Origin: Geoalkalibacter subterraneus
Lineage (GTDB): Bacteria; Desulfobacterota; Desulfuromonadia; Desulfuromonadales; Geoalkalibacteraceae
NCBI RefSeq assembly: GCF_000827125.1
Contig: NZ_CP010312.1
Span: 62,001-126,000 of the forward strand
Direction of reading: 5' to 3'
DNA: 64,000 nt
Shown here one piece after another: positions 9,860 to 18,406 of the stretch; position 1 is the first letter of the stretch, and each line of letters begins with the position of its first letter. The translations under genes and the position numbers were made by a program. Below the pieces are notes generated by a model. It was not told the origin of the DNA and ran no database searches. It saw nothing but the letters and a program-made list of their open reading frames with translations.

Positions 9860-10327
9860 CTAGGCGCGCAGCGCCAGGAGGCGGGTCAAGCGAGGGGGTT
9901 TTGATTTTCGCGGTTTTTCCTTCGTGCCTTGGGATTCGATATAACGCTGGATCGTCTCCAGCGACACTTCCCCGACGCTCCCGACAAAATAGGCCCGATG
10001 CCAGAAAACCGGCTTCCAATAAAATTGAGCGACATGCTCCGCGAAGCGGTTCCGGGTCCGTCGCGCCGAAGCGGTTTTGAGATTGTTGACCAAAACCGAA
10101 ATATCCAGCGCCGGATGGATGGATACCAGCAGATGGGCATGGTCGGCCTCGCCGCCGAACTCGATCAACTCGCATCGCCAGTCGTCCAGAATTTCCGAGA
10201 ACGCCGTTTTCAGATAGTCGAGAAGCGGCGGGGAGAGTACCCGCCGCCGATATTTGGTGACGAAAACAATATGCAGCCTAATCGAATAGACGGCATGACT
10301 TAGCGATTTTGTTGTTTGATTTCCCAT
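9860..10327 (-). CDS. tnpA: Y1 (HUH) transposase TnpA of IS200/IS605
   Basis: The 155-aa protein has the HUH motif His63-Ala-His65 in EADHAHLLVSI and the catalytic Tyr in IQRYIESQG (about 129). TnpA cuts and joins single-stranded DNA at hairpin ends of the lagging-strand template. The length and both motifs are normal, so it may be active. A Lys/Arg/Pro-rich tail is slightly longer than usual. Confidence 0.93.
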   Translation of the reverse strand: MGNQTTKSLSHAVYSIRLHIVFVTKYRRRVLSPPLLDYLKTAFSEILDDWRCELIEFGGEADHAHLLVSIHPALDISVLVNNLKTASARRTRNRFAEHVAQFYWKPVFWHRAYFVGSVGEVSLETIQRYIESQGTKEKPRKSKPPRLTRLLALRA

Positions 10328-10350
10328 GCGGCTTAATGTATCATAATCGT

Positions 10351-11747
10351 ATGCAAACCGGCAATAAATTCCGCATCTACCCGACGCCCGAACAGCAGCA
10401 GGTCCTTTTGCGCTGGATCGGCTGCCAACGGTTCATTTACAACGCCAAGGTCGGCGAGGACCGTTATTTTCGCCGGTTCTCCCGCAAGTCCCCGGCGTTG
10501 TGCGGAGTGCCGATTCCTCGGGATCAGCAGTATGCCCATTTCATCACCGAACAGACCGCGTTTCTGCGGGAAGTCCCTGCCGTCGTGTTGCGAAACGGAG
10601 CCTACCGCTGGCGGCAGGCGTACCAGCGGTTCTTCTCCGGGGCCTGCCAGGGCCGCCCGAAGATCAAATCCCGCAAGGGCCGGCAATCGGTCCTGCTCAC
10701 CCGCGAGCTGTTCGAGCTGGCCCCTCACGAAGACGGCATCCGTTTGGCGGTCGGAACCAAAAAGTTCCCTCTGGGCGAGATCCCGGTAAGAGCGCACCGC
10801 CCGGTCGAGAAGACGCCCGCGTCGATTATTCTCAGCGTCGAATCGGGACAATGGCATCTGTCCTTTGCCGTCGAGGACGGAGCGCCGGAACAGACCGAAG
10901 CCCAGATCGCCGCCGAACTGCAACGGATGGGCGAAGAGACTCTGCTTCAGGCGGCCCGGGGCATCGACCGGGGCGTGGCAATTCCGGCGGCGGCCTGCGA
11001 CGGCAGCCGGTTCGATTTCTCTCCTATTCAGAAAAGCGGTTGGCCGGAGCCGAACGCCACCGCAAACGCTGGCAGAAGATCGCCGCCCGGCGGGAAAAAG
11101 GCTCGCGCCGGAGAACCAAGGCCCATCAGCGGGCAGCCCGGTATGCCCTCTACGAAGCCCGGGTCCGTTCCGACATGGCTCACAAAGCCAGCCGAGCCCT
11201 GGTGGACGATCTTCAGGCCCGGCTGTTCGTCTTCGAGGATCTGCGGACAAAAAACATGACCCGTTCGGCCAAGGGAACCGTCGACAAGCCGGGGCGCAAC
11301 GTCCGCCAGAAAGCCGGACTCAACCGGGCGATTCTGCATAGCGCCTGGGGCCGGATTCATCAGTTCACCCGTTACAAGGCCCGGCGCATGGGCAAGCTCG
11401 CCATCGTCGTGCCGCCTCACCACAGTTCGCAGGAATGCCGACTCTGCGGCTTCACCGCCCCGGGCAATCGGCTCACCCAAGCCGAATTCGCCTGCCAACG
11501 CTGCGGACATGCCGAGAACGCCGATTTAAACGCCGCCGGAGTCGTCAAGCTCCGGGGTGTGCGTCTGCTTCTCGCGGGTGAGATCGAGTTCAAAACGCCG
11601 CGCCGCAGCGGCATACGGAAACAACTAGGGCCGGAACGGTCCGAAGTTACGCCCGGGGAGAAGGTGTTAGTCGTTCGGGAGCCAACGCCCCGAACGCCGT
11701 CTTCGCTGAACCGGGAAACCCCCACTACAACACCGATAGGTGTTTAG
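10351..11747 (+). pseudogene. tnpB: TnpB RNA-guided nuclease gene, frameshifted
   Basis: The N-terminal part (MQTGNKFRIYPTPEQQ) is read in one frame up to about 11030. The rest continues in the -1 frame with KRLAGAERHRKRWQK, FVFEDLRTKN (catalytic Glu), a zinc ribbon CRLCG/CQRCGH and NADLNAAG (last catalytic Asp). The first RuvC Asp is in GIDRGVAIPAA. Four A bases at the break where five would restore the frame suggest a one-base deletion or a sequencing error. The C-terminal tail after NAAGVV is long and Pro/Arg-rich and overlaps the likely guide-RNA region. Confidence 0.85.
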
Positions 11748-11999
11748 TGGCGGGAGAGTTCATGGGCCGAAAAGCCAGTTTAGGCTCCCCCGAAAAATCC
11801 TTGATTGACATCCTCCCGGCCGTGAACTGACCGGGTTTTACGGTGCGCCAGGTAATGAAAAATGCAAATTCTGTTCGTTGAGCTTACAGGAAGAAGAAAA
11901 GCACTCCAGCGAAAATGTTCATCTTCACTGTCAACAAATCCAAAGGAAGGCAACGAAAGCCTACAGCCCTTGGTGCTATCGCAGACACCATGAAAGATA
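11748..11999. other. IS605 right end and short intergenic stretch
   Basis: The first ~80 bases carry inverted-repeat-rich sequence that likely forms the IS right end and TnpB guide-RNA 3' region. The remainder shows no credible gene. A minus-strand open frame here has no ribosome site and atypical composition. Confidence 0.4.
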
Positions 12000-12464
12000 T
12001 TAGCCGGAAAGCACATCAAGAACCATCCGAGCTTGATCTTTAGCTTGATCCAGGGCGTTGAGACATTTGTCGTGCTGTCTGTGATAGCTTTGCTCAAATT
12101 CATAGAAAAAGAACTGGTGAGTTCCGAATTCTTTTTGTAGTTGTTTCCACAAATCTTTATTCGGAAATTCCTTTTCCGGCAATGATTTGCCTTTATAGAA
12201 GCTCTGAAGCCTAAGCGCCCGATCAATAATCGGCAGATAATTACAGAACGCCTGCACGCAGCAAGGTTTCTTAAGCTTCCCCGCGCCGGTCAAAATCCCC
12301 AAAAGAGATGCCCCCTCCCAATCGAGGCGATGCAGCACTCCCCCAAAAAAACTCTCATGCCCGCAGAAATAGAGCATGCCTCCAAAATTGAGATCAACAC
12401 TGTTCTGGCCCGGGGCAACAAGAAGATAGAGATCGACCAAGGGCAGGTTTTCTTGCACAGGCAT
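12000..12464 (-). CDS. Hypothetical protein coupled to the UvrD-like helicase
   Basis: The 154-aa protein starts MPVQENLPLVDLYLLV, preceded by CAGGAG at a good distance, and begins just past the helicase stop. I see no known motif. It has several Cys residues (CGHE, CCVQAFC) and an aromatic segment HQFFFYEFEQ. The tight arrangement suggests co-translation with the helicase, perhaps as an accessory subunit. Confidence 0.6.
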   Translation of the reverse strand: MPVQENLPLVDLYLLVAPGQNSVDLNFGGMLYFCGHESFFGGVLHRLDWEGASLLGILTGAGKLKKPCCVQAFCNYLPIIDRALRLQSFYKGKSLPEKEFPNKDLWKQLQKEFGTHQFFFYEFEQSYHRQHDKCLNALDQAKDQARMVLDVLSG

Positions 12465-12471
12465 CACTGGG

Positions 12472-14208
12472 TCAGACTCCTGAAACAATGCCAGCCTCTT
12501 CAAGAAACATACTGGGCTGAACGTCAGTGATCGAATGGCTGATTATGAGCCGTCGCTGTGCTCTTGTTATTCCGACATAAAACAAACGCCTCTCCTCTTC
12601 ATTATCGGAATTTTTAAGGGGCAGCACTCCATCCTCTACGGCAAGAATCCAGACATTGGGAAATTCAAGCCCCTTGGAAGCATGCAAGGTCATGAGTTTG
12701 ACCGCCTTGCTGTCCTGGGTGTCTTTACTTCTCTGCGTCAGAAAATGAATGCGTTGGTCGATACTGCCGGAGAGTTTGTTGAAAATATCTTCACACCATC
12801 CAAAAATAGACTTCTTATCGCCCCCCACTTGTTTGCCTTGATGAGATTCACACCAACGGGCAACGCCTGAGACAACCAGGCGGATGCGACTACTGGCAAC
12901 AGCCTGACGCCACTCTTTGTTGCGGGCGATAAAGCCGGATAATACTTTTTTGGTTGGTCTATCTTCGACCGAAAGAGACTTGCGGATCTCAGTCAGCACC
13001 TTGATTAAGGAAGCATTGTCTTTGGGGTGCCTGTCATGGATCATGTTGATGATGCGGGAAGAAACCCCCGCCCACTGCAAGGCCTGAATTGCGCCAATGG
13101 CGTCATTTCGACTCAGTGATCGAAGAAGGCCCAGAAAGACAGAAGGCTCAGGCTCCTCCCAGAAACTTTTTCCCCCAACCCTCACGCAGGGAATCTTTGC
13201 CGCTCTAAGCGCACACTCGACCCATCCAAGCAGTCGATTGGTGCGAGCAAGAACAGCCCATCCCGCATCAGGGTTTTGCCGGATAACCCGCAAAACATTA
13301 TGGGCCTCGTCTTTGCGGTCAGTGACCTTTATGACCTCAATCGTGCCGGGTTCGCTGACATGGGGATGGATGGATTTAATGACCCGGGTCTTGTTGTGCG
13401 TAATCAGCCGGGTGGCCGCGTTAATGATCTCAGCAGAGCTGCGATAATTGACGGACAAGACCAGATGTTCAGCTTTGTTTTTTTTGACAAAATCGGTCAT
13501 CCCCCGATACCCCATTGCACTTCGCCAACCGAAAATGCTCTGGTCATCGTCCCCAACAATTGTAACACGGGTGCCGTTGGCTACATGGCACTGCATCCAC
13601 TCATACTGGACTTCATCCATGTCCTGTGCTTCATCCACTAACATGAAGTCGACCGGGAGAGGAGAGATTTCACCGGACTTCATGGCAAAGACCGCACGCC
13701 TGAGCATATCTGAAAAATCCTGAGACTCTGCCCTCTCAAGTAGATCCTGATAGGCCTTAAACATTTTTCCCAAAGGTTTGTCAATCCCAGGAGGCGGGTC
13801 CATGGAAGCCTTAATAGCATCGACCTGCTCAACCACCAGGTCGAAATCGGACTGGGAAATCTCCGGGGTCATATCAAAGGCCCGCCGCAAATAGACATAT
13901 CGCTCCTTGCCGGAAAGTATCCGCAGTCGTTTTTTAAACCCCCGCGACTGCCTCAACGCAAGGGAGTGAAAGGTTCCCACATAAAGTCTTTTCCCAGGAG
14001 GCTTGTCGCACTGCGCTTCGATTCTCTCCTTTAACTCGTTTGCCGCATCGCGGGTAAAGGTTACCGCGGCGAGGCTGGAGTAACTTCCGCAGAGAAGTTG
14101 AGCTGCGCGAACAGCAAGCACACGAGTCTTGCCAGAGCCGGGTACTGCTGCTACACAGCAATGGCCAGAACTGTTGACCGCCTGCTGCTGTTGATGATTA
14201 AGCTGCAC
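12472..14208 (-). CDS. UvrD/Rep-like ATP-dependent DNA helicase
   Basis: The 578-aa protein has Walker A AAVPGSGKT, TFHS after GT, VDEAQDMDEVQ (motif II), VGDDDQSIFGWR (motif III), VNYRSS (motif IV), LMTLHASKGLEFPNVW (motif V) and FYVGITRAQRR (motif VI). All superfamily 1 motifs are intact. It is shorter than UvrD but closer to it than the helicase at 8351. A 3'-5' helicase role in repair, replication restart or removal of RecA filaments is expected. Confidence 0.92.
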   Translation of the reverse strand: MQLNHQQQQAVNSSGHCCVAAVPGSGKTRVLAVRAAQLLCGSYSSLAAVTFTRDAANELKERIEAQCDKPPGKRLYVGTFHSLALRQSRGFKKRLRILSGKERYVYLRRAFDMTPEISQSDFDLVVEQVDAIKASMDPPPGIDKPLGKMFKAYQDLLERAESQDFSDMLRRAVFAMKSGEISPLPVDFMLVDEAQDMDEVQYEWMQCHVANGTRVTIVGDDDQSIFGWRSAMGYRGMTDFVKKNKAEHLVLSVNYRSSAEIINAATRLITHNKTRVIKSIHPHVSEPGTIEVIKVTDRKDEAHNVLRVIRQNPDAGWAVLARTNRLLGWVECALRAAKIPCVRVGGKSFWEEPEPSVFLGLLRSLSRNDAIGAIQALQWAGVSSRIINMIHDRHPKDNASLIKVLTEIRKSLSVEDRPTKKVLSGFIARNKEWRQAVASSRIRLVVSGVARWCESHQGKQVGGDKKSIFGWCEDIFNKLSGSIDQRIHFLTQRSKDTQDSKAVKLMTLHASKGLEFPNVWILAVEDGVLPLKNSDNEEERRLFYVGITRAQRRLIISHSITDVQPSMFLEEAGIVSGV

Positions 14209-14231
14209 TCTAAAAACCCCTGTTCAAAGAG

Positions 14232-14260
14232 CCTATCCCTGAAGAAACTCCAGGGATAGG
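14232..14260. terminator. Hairpin between helicase and DUF1845-like gene
   Basis: CCTATCCCTG and its complement CAGGGATAGG flank a 9-nt loop. It lies between two minus-strand genes. There is no strong T-run, so it may be a transcript-stability or weak terminator hairpin. Confidence 0.5.
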
Positions 14261-14317
14261 CGTTGGCAGACTGCTTTTGGCAAGCAAAGCCCAGGTGAAA
14301 TCCCAGGACCTTAAAAA

Positions 14318-15034
14318 TCAGGCTGTGGCGACCTTCTTCTCTTCAACAGGACTTTCAGCGCCAGAATCAGAATCTTTCGATTTCTCACCTTCCTGAGTTG
14401 GATTAGCTGCAGGCGCTTTCTCTTTTTGCTTTTCTTTGTCTTTTGCTCGCTGATTTTGCGCCTGGTTCCTCTTGCGATACGCAGCAAAACGTGCCCGCCG
14501 AGCGATGTTGCGAATGGTGGCCGAAATCTTCAACAACCGCCGCTGCAGGTGAAAGGCGCCATTAGTATATTGTCCGTCGGTCAAAACGCCCGAGAGCCAC
14601 AGCAGCGTCATAGAACGAATTACGCTGTCAACCTCGCTGATCAAAGAAAGATAGCGGCCGGCGCGAGGGTTGAAAATCTGCGCCTCGGTCGATAGGGGGT
14701 CGGTAAACTGCGGGTCGCCGACAATGCCGTTTTCATCCAGCAGCTTCTGCATCCGCTCCTTTTCCTGCTTAAGCTCCGTGGACACTTTATCGAGCATATC
14801 ATCCACGACCTTCTCAACGGCCTTGGCCTCCTCCTCTGTCCCGACAATGCGCAAAACAATGCCGATTTCAGAGAACGCATCGCTTGTCACCTCAAAGCCG
14901 CGCTTGTAGACCTGCTGCGCCTGGTGACTGCCCAGGGTGATCTTGCGTGAGAAAAAAGGACGGCTCGGTAGCTCCGGCTGTCGCGCCCGAGCGTTTCTGG
15001 GCTTTTGTGCTGCTTTTTGTTTTTTTTCACTCAT
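14318..15034 (-). CDS. Possible DUF1845/AcaB-like regulator
   Basis: The 238-aa protein has a basic N-terminus, a central region with YLSLISEVDSVIRSMTLLWL and FHLQRRLLKISATIRNIARRA, and an acidic, low-complexity tail. The central helices recall DUF1845 proteins of integrative conjugative elements, which include AcaB of IncC plasmids. The assignment is from memory and weak. It is divergent from the ssb-side promoter (dyad at 15118), a suitable place for a regulator of that region. Confidence 0.5.
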   Translation of the reverse strand: MSEKKQKAAQKPRNARARQPELPSRPFFSRKITLGSHQAQQVYKRGFEVTSDAFSEIGIVLRIVGTEEEAKAVEKVVDDMLDKVSTELKQEKERMQKLLDENGIVGDPQFTDPLSTEAQIFNPRAGRYLSLISEVDSVIRSMTLLWLSGVLTDGQYTNGAFHLQRRLLKISATIRNIARRARFAAYRKRNQAQNQRAKDKEKQKEKAPAANPTQEGEKSKDSDSGAESPVEEKKVATA

Positions 15035-15117
15035 AAATAACCTCCGTGATTGTTTTTAAAATCTCTGCGGAAACAGGATGTCCTTATCCTAAACCCGCTC
15101 TTGCGCAAACAATCCTT

Positions 15118-15177
15118 TAAATAAGACAGAAAAAAGACCTTATTTAGAGGTTTTTTTTGAATTTGGGCTGATATAGT
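15118..15177 (+). promoter_or_regulatory. Dyad promoter P1 (sORF-ssb unit)
   Basis: TAAATAAG (15118-15125), 13 bp, CTTATTTA (15139-15146), then 25 bp to a -10 TATAGT (15172-15177). No recognisable -35 hexamer is present, as in activator-dependent promoters. The same arrangement recurs at 27611, 30364 and 50144, and in a weaker form at 35852. Confidence 0.65.
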
Positions 15178-15216
15178 AGGGCCAATCATCCACGAAACAT
15201 TACTGCTATGTTCGTG

Positions 15217-15249
15217 GGAGAGGTAGCTGGCCTCGTTAAATCAACCAGC
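15217..15249 (+). promoter_or_regulatory. H-type pseudoknot leader motif, copy R1
   Basis: The core AGGTAGCTGGCCT is followed by CGTT and AAATCAACCAGC. Stem 1 pairs GAGG with CCTC; the loop bases GCTGG pair with CCAGC downstream, giving an H-type pseudoknot. It lies about 40 nt after the predicted transcription start of P1. A hairpin CCACGAA/TTCGTGG precedes it directly. Confidence 0.65.
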
Positions 15250-15326
15250 CAAAAATCCCTCCGGGGAGAGAGCGCATCTCTTCCCGCAGGGGGAAAACCA
15301 TGCCTTCTCTCTCCGGGCTCTAAACC

Positions 15327-15381
15327 GCCCGGAATTCGCACTCCCGGGCTTTTCTTTTTTCTCCGGAAAGTGCGACCGGAG
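15327..15381 (+). promoter_or_regulatory. Paired-loop (kissing) leader of the 41-aa ORF
   Basis: Hairpin GCCCGG/CCGGGC carries loop TCGCAC (15336-15341). The next hairpin CTCCGG/CCGGAG carries loop GTGCGA (15370-15375), its exact complement. The second stem ends immediately before the GAGGAGG ribosome site. A terminator-like hairpin with T-run context precedes the pair. Confidence 0.65.
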
Positions 15382-15391
15382 AGGAGGAAAA

Positions 15392-15517
15392 ATGAAAGAA
15401 TATATCATGGCGGCCATAACCCTTGCGGTTATTGCAGCCGCAATGGCCGGGACCTACTATTCGCCGCAAGGCGAACTCGGGGCCCGAGTCACAACCGTTT
15501 TGACGGCCTCTAAATAG
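15392..15517 (+). CDS. Small single-span membrane protein (41 aa)
   Basis: MKEYIMAAITLAVIAAAMAG gives one hydrophobic segment, followed by a short polar tail. It has an excellent ribosome site (GAGGAGG). It is the first cistron behind promoter P1. A very similar leader plus a 43-aa membrane protein occurs at 50519, so the cassette seems duplicated. Function unknown. Confidence 0.7.
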   Translation: MKEYIMAAITLAVIAAAMAGTYYSPQGELGARVTTVLTASK

Positions 15518-15600
15518 CGGAGGCCACCCCCTTCCGGGGAGGCTTTGAGTTTTCCCGGAAAGGGAATCGACTCACGCCTCCTCGGTTTTTTGCACAGGTC

Positions 15601-15651
15601 TCCGGGGTTGCGCTCCCGGATGATCCATTAAGACTGGGAGTCGCGCATCCC
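15601..15651 (+). promoter_or_regulatory. Paired-loop leader of ssb
   Basis: Hairpin TCCGGG/CCCGGA has loop TGCGC (15609-15613); the next hairpin GGGA/TCCC has loop GCGCA (15643-15647), complementary over 5 bases. A third GC-rich hairpin lies before the AAGGAGG site. Confidence 0.55.
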
Positions 15652-15691
15652 GACCCAGACCGGCGGCAAGAAACGCTGCCAAGGAGGCATT

Positions 15692-16255
15692 ATGTCGATC
15701 AACAAAGTCATTCTGGTAGGAAACCTCGGTAAGGACCCCGAACTGCGCTACACTCCGTCAGGAGTCCCCGTGGCGACCTTCTCTCTTGCCACCAGCGAAC
15801 GCTTCAAGGACCGCAACGGTCAGCAGCAGGAAAAAACAGAGTGGCACAACATCGTGGCCTGGCGGCAGCTGGCCGAGATCTGCGGCAAATACCTGCATAA
15901 AGGCAAGCAGGTTTATCTGGAAGGCAAGATCCAGACCCGCAAATACCAGGATCGCGACGGAAACGATCGCTACATCACCGAGATCGTCGCCGATCAGATG
16001 CAGATGCTCGGTGGCGCCGGTGACGGCGCCAGGCAACAGTCGCATGCACCGCAAGGCGGAGGCGGCTACCAACAACAGCCCCAACAACCCCAAGGTGGCT
16101 ATCAGCAGCAACCGCCCCAGAATAATCAGGGCGGCTACCAACAGCCCCAGGGTCAGCAAGCCGCCCAAGGCGGCCAAGCACAACCACAGCAAGGTGGTGG
16201 AGGCGGATATCAACCAGATATGGGATTTAATCCCGATGATGATATTCCCTTTTGA
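15692..16255 (+). CDS. ssb: Single-stranded DNA-binding protein
   Basis: The 187-aa protein has the SSB OB-fold ([44 protein letters not shown], about residues 2-105), a Gln/Gly-rich repetitive linker and the acidic tip DDDIPF that recruits repair and replication partners such as RecG, RecJ and RecQ. Element-encoded SSBs support conjugative single-strand transfer and recombination. AAGGAGG precedes the ATG. Confidence 0.97.
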   Translation: MSINKVILVGNLGKDPELRYTPSGVPVATFSLATSERFKDRNGQQQEKTEWHNIVAWRQLAEICGKYLHKGKQVYLEGKIQTRKYQDRDGNDRYITEIVADQMQMLGGAGDGARQQSHAPQGGGGYQQQPQQPQGGYQQQPPQNNQGGYQQPQGQQAAQGGQAQPQQGGGGGYQPDMGFNPDDDIPF

Positions 16256-16403
16256 GAACCAAATATGGTAAAAAATACCATTTAGGGTTTCCAGTTAAAA
16301 TCATCACCTAAAAACCTGCACAAGCCCCGACCCGGGGATCAGCTAACCCCCGGGAGGGCCGGAAGTCTTAGGACTTTCCGCCGGGGGGTTATGGAGGTGT
16401 AAG

Positions 16404-17147
16404 ATGGCCAAGGTTGTCGAAATATTCAACAAGGATGGGACTGTCTCAGAGTATTTGCCGTTATCGGCAAGGCTGGGACACTTCCTGGAAACGTACCCAC
16501 CTTCCAAGGGTTTCCAGGTCATTATTGAACCCTGCGACCCTCTGGGCCTTAAACCCGGCATGGCAAGTCTGCTTAAAGCAGGGATTGAGGCCGGCCGGGA
16601 GGTCAAGGAGATCACCGCCTCTCCGGCAATGGCTGGGGTAATTTTCAAGGCTTCCTTGATCGACCCCGAAGGTCGGGTGTTGGCCACCGCGTCATCCTAT
16701 CAGATGAAAGTCTCCCAGCCGAAAGACTGGGAAATTGGCGAGACAAGCGCTCGCCAGCGGCTCTTGGCGGCTCTTGGCTTTGGGGGCGACGTCCTCGATG
16801 AGGACGAAGAAGGTGATATGAAAGGGCAAGGCCTGAAATTCCAGGTCAAAAAGCCCTCCACCAAATCGCCGCAGCCCCCCTCCCCCGCTCCTGCCGCAAA
16901 GCAGGAACAAAAGGAGAAGGCCGAAGCTGTTCCGGAGGTGGCGGACAAAAAGCAGCCTGTAGAGCCAGAACCTCCGAAAAAAGAGGAGGCGAAGCAGGAA
17001 AAAACCGCTGCCAGCAACAACGTGCCTGCCGCACTTATGCGGCAGATCGAACATCAAGCAAGATTGAAGGGGATCGAGCCCCCCGAGGTCAAAAACCTCG
17101 ATGAGGCCCGCGAAGCCCTAAAAAAAATGATGGCCATGGCCACGTAG
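16404..17147 (+). CDS. Phage-type DNA recombination (Erf/annealing-like) candidate
   Basis: The 247-aa protein has an N-terminal globular part (about 1-125) ending in ATASSYQ...IGETSARQRLLAALGF. The E-T-S-A-x-x-R-x-L-A-A-L-G pattern is common in phage proteins encoded near recombinases and SSBs. A Pro/Lys/Glu-rich linker (about 140-215) and a short C-terminal helix follow. Next to ssb and upstream of a Cas4-like nuclease, it occupies the position of Bet in SXT/IncC elements. The function is inferred from position and a short motif only. Confidence 0.5.
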   Translation: MAKVVEIFNKDGTVSEYLPLSARLGHFLETYPPSKGFQVIIEPCDPLGLKPGMASLLKAGIEAGREVKEITASPAMAGVIFKASLIDPEGRVLATASSYQMKVSQPKDWEIGETSARQRLLAALGFGGDVLDEDEEGDMKGQGLKFQVKKPSTKSPQPPSPAPAAKQEQKEKAEAVPEVADKKQPVEPEPPKKEEAKQEKTAASNNVPAALMRQIEHQARLKGIEPPEVKNLDEAREALKKMMAMAT

Positions 17148-17229
17148 CTCGGCTATCACCCATTAAACCCCAAGGGGACATTGCTTCCCTTGGGGGAGTT
17201 TTGTCCTCTGTCTCTATGAGGAGGACAAG

Positions 17230-17667
17230 ATGGACAGAAAAAGTTATATTCTTGGGCACTTCCGGGGAAAGGAGGAATGTGCTTTGGAGAGATTTAACAA
17301 GGTAGTCGAAGTGGTGGCCGGTGATGATGTGGCCGTTTCTCTTCTGGAGAAACTGCTGGATTCGGCCGAGCGATATTTCGGCACCGTATGCAAGATGGAG
17401 GCGCGCCTTAAAATGGCCCGCTTTCGTCTGGAAGGTGAGGAACTTCGCGACCTCACCGAAACCCTTGACCGGAATCGGCGCATGGCACATGAGGCGCTGA
17501 TTTCCAATCTGCATATCTTTAACAGATATGCGCTGAAAGAATTCGGTGAAGACATGCCGATTGGTGGAGTGTTCTCAAAGAACCCTGAAGCCATTCGCGA
17601 CCGCATAGCGGTCGGCGATTGGGCAGGAGAGCTTCTCTGCGCACTTTACGTTCGTCGCAAGCGCTAA
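17230..17667 (+). CDS. Hypothetical helical protein (DUF3232-like?)
   Basis: The 145-aa, strongly helical protein includes [25 protein letters not shown]. The arrangement of R-R-x-x-H and N-R-Y recalls DUF3232, a family of unknown role in plasmids and phages, but this is weak. GAGGAGGACAAG precedes the ATG. It lies in the ssb series. Confidence 0.6.
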   Translation: MDRKSYILGHFRGKEECALERFNKVVEVVAGDDVAVSLLEKLLDSAERYFGTVCKMEARLKMARFRLEGEELRDLTETLDRNRRMAHEALISNLHIFNRYALKEFGEDMPIGGVFSKNPEAIRDRIAVGDWAGELLCALYVRRKR

Positions 17668-17692
17668 ACCGAAACCTTTCAAAAACCCCGCG

Positions 17693-17757
17693 CCCGGGGG
17701 AGCCTTTCATGTCTTCCCCGGTCAGGGGATCATGATTTGCTCCACCCGGGCTTTTTT
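17693..17757 (+). terminator. Nested terminator-like hairpin
   Basis: CCCGGGGGAGC pairs with GCTCC-A-CCCGGG, CATG with CATG and CCCC with GGGG in a long nested fold followed by CTTTTTT. It should terminate or attenuate transcription between two genes of the ssb series. Confidence 0.7.
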
Positions 17758-17766
17758 ATTTCAAAG

Positions 17767-17817
17767 TCCGGGCCCTTCGCGCACCCCGGATAAAACTTTA
17801 CCCGGCAGCGCACCGGG
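17767..17817 (+). promoter_or_regulatory. Paired-loop leader of the gene at 17831
   Basis: Hairpin TCCGGG/CCCGGA has GCGC in the loop (17779-17782). Hairpin CCCGG/CCGGG has GCGC in the loop (17808-17811). GCGC is self-complementary, giving 4 pairs, the weakest example of this element. GGAAGGAG follows. Confidence 0.45.
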
Positions 17818-17830
17818 AAGGAGCAAAGTC

Positions 17831-18250
17831 ATGATCGCATTCGGCTTCTTCTTTAATGGTTCTTTTTCTGGCAATAAAGACTTTGAAAAGGCGGTGGATC
17901 AGACCATCGCCAACCTCGAAGTTCTGTTGGCAGATAGCGAGATCACCTCCAACATCAATATGGACGACAATCGTGACGGAACCTTCTCCCTGGTGGTCGA
18001 GGTTCCCCAGCACATGGTTGTCCATCATCTGGTGATGGGGGTGGAAGAGATTTTGGCCGAACTTGGCTTCATGTCCGAGCACGGCCTGGCCGTCGAATCC
18101 CTCTATGAGGGCGAAGAATCGGTCGACTTCTACGGGTTCCCATCTGAAGTTGAGGATCTGCAGAAGAACTACCAGCCTATCGGCGCTGAGTCGGTGGTGG
18201 GTCTTTCGGACTGGTCCGAACGTGACTGCTACGAGGTCATGTTCGGATAA
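17831..18250 (+). CDS. Hypothetical acidic protein
   Basis: The 139-aa protein starts MIAFGFFFNGSF after GAAGGAG. It is acidic, with MDDNRDGTFSLVVEV, VEEILAELGF and a DFYGFPSEVEDL segment. No family was recognised. A longer frame reaches back through the leader hairpins and is not likely translated. Confidence 0.65.
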   Translation: MIAFGFFFNGSFSGNKDFEKAVDQTIANLEVLLADSEITSNINMDDNRDGTFSLVVEVPQHMVVHHLVMGVEEILAELGFMSEHGLAVESLYEGEESVDFYGFPSEVEDLQKNYQPIGAESVVGLSDWSERDCYEVMFG

Positions 18251-18262
18251 AAAACAACCCCG

Positions 18263-18330
18263 GCCCGGGGGAAGCATATATCATCTCCCGAGGTTCGGGG
18301 AATGTTATCTGCCTCCTTCGGGCCTTTTTT
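18263..18330 (+). terminator. Terminator-like hairpin before the nuclease gene
   Basis: GGCCC and GGGCC close a long stem with an inner CCCGA/TCGGG hairpin, followed by TTTTTT. It has the same plan as the hairpins at 17693, 30696 and 32221. Confidence 0.65.
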
Positions 18331-18338
18331 GTTCAAGG

Positions 18339-18395
18339 GCCCGATGATTCGCGCATCGGGCTTTTTCGTTTGGCCGGAAAAAGCGCGTATCCGGC
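18339..18395 (+). promoter_or_regulatory. Paired-loop leader of the Cas4-like nuclease
   Basis: Hairpin GCCCGAT/ATCGGGC has loop CGCGC (18350-18354); hairpin GCCGG/CCGGC has loop GCGCG (18383-18387), its complement. GCAGGAGG follows. Confidence 0.6.
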
Positions 18396-18406
18396 AGGAG
18401 GTAGGT

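Larger units (their letters stand above)
9840..11790. mobile_element. IS200/IS605-family element (tnpA and tnpB divergent)
   Basis: It contains a Y1 transposase gene on the minus strand and a tnpB on the plus strand with overlapping 5' regions. The left end starts just after the helicase stop. The right end probably lies beyond the tnpB stop, where TnpB guide RNAs normally come from. Exact ends cannot be fixed by eye because this family makes no target duplication. tnpB is frameshifted, so only tnpA looks intact. Confidence 0.8.

Noticed and set aside
11020-11045. Programmed -1 frameshift in tnpB
   Set aside because: CAG-AAA-AGC does not offer a proper slippery heptamer, and TnpB is not known to need frameshifting.
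11780-12226. 148-aa minus-strand frame near the IS605 right end
   Set aside because: It overlaps the 154-aa gene in another frame, has no ribosome site and runs into IS sequence.
15217-15249. preQ1 or GEMM (cyclic di-GMP) riboswitch
   Set aside because: Compact pseudoknot shape and AGGTAGC text are suggestive, but the conserved binding-pocket bases of these classes are not present.
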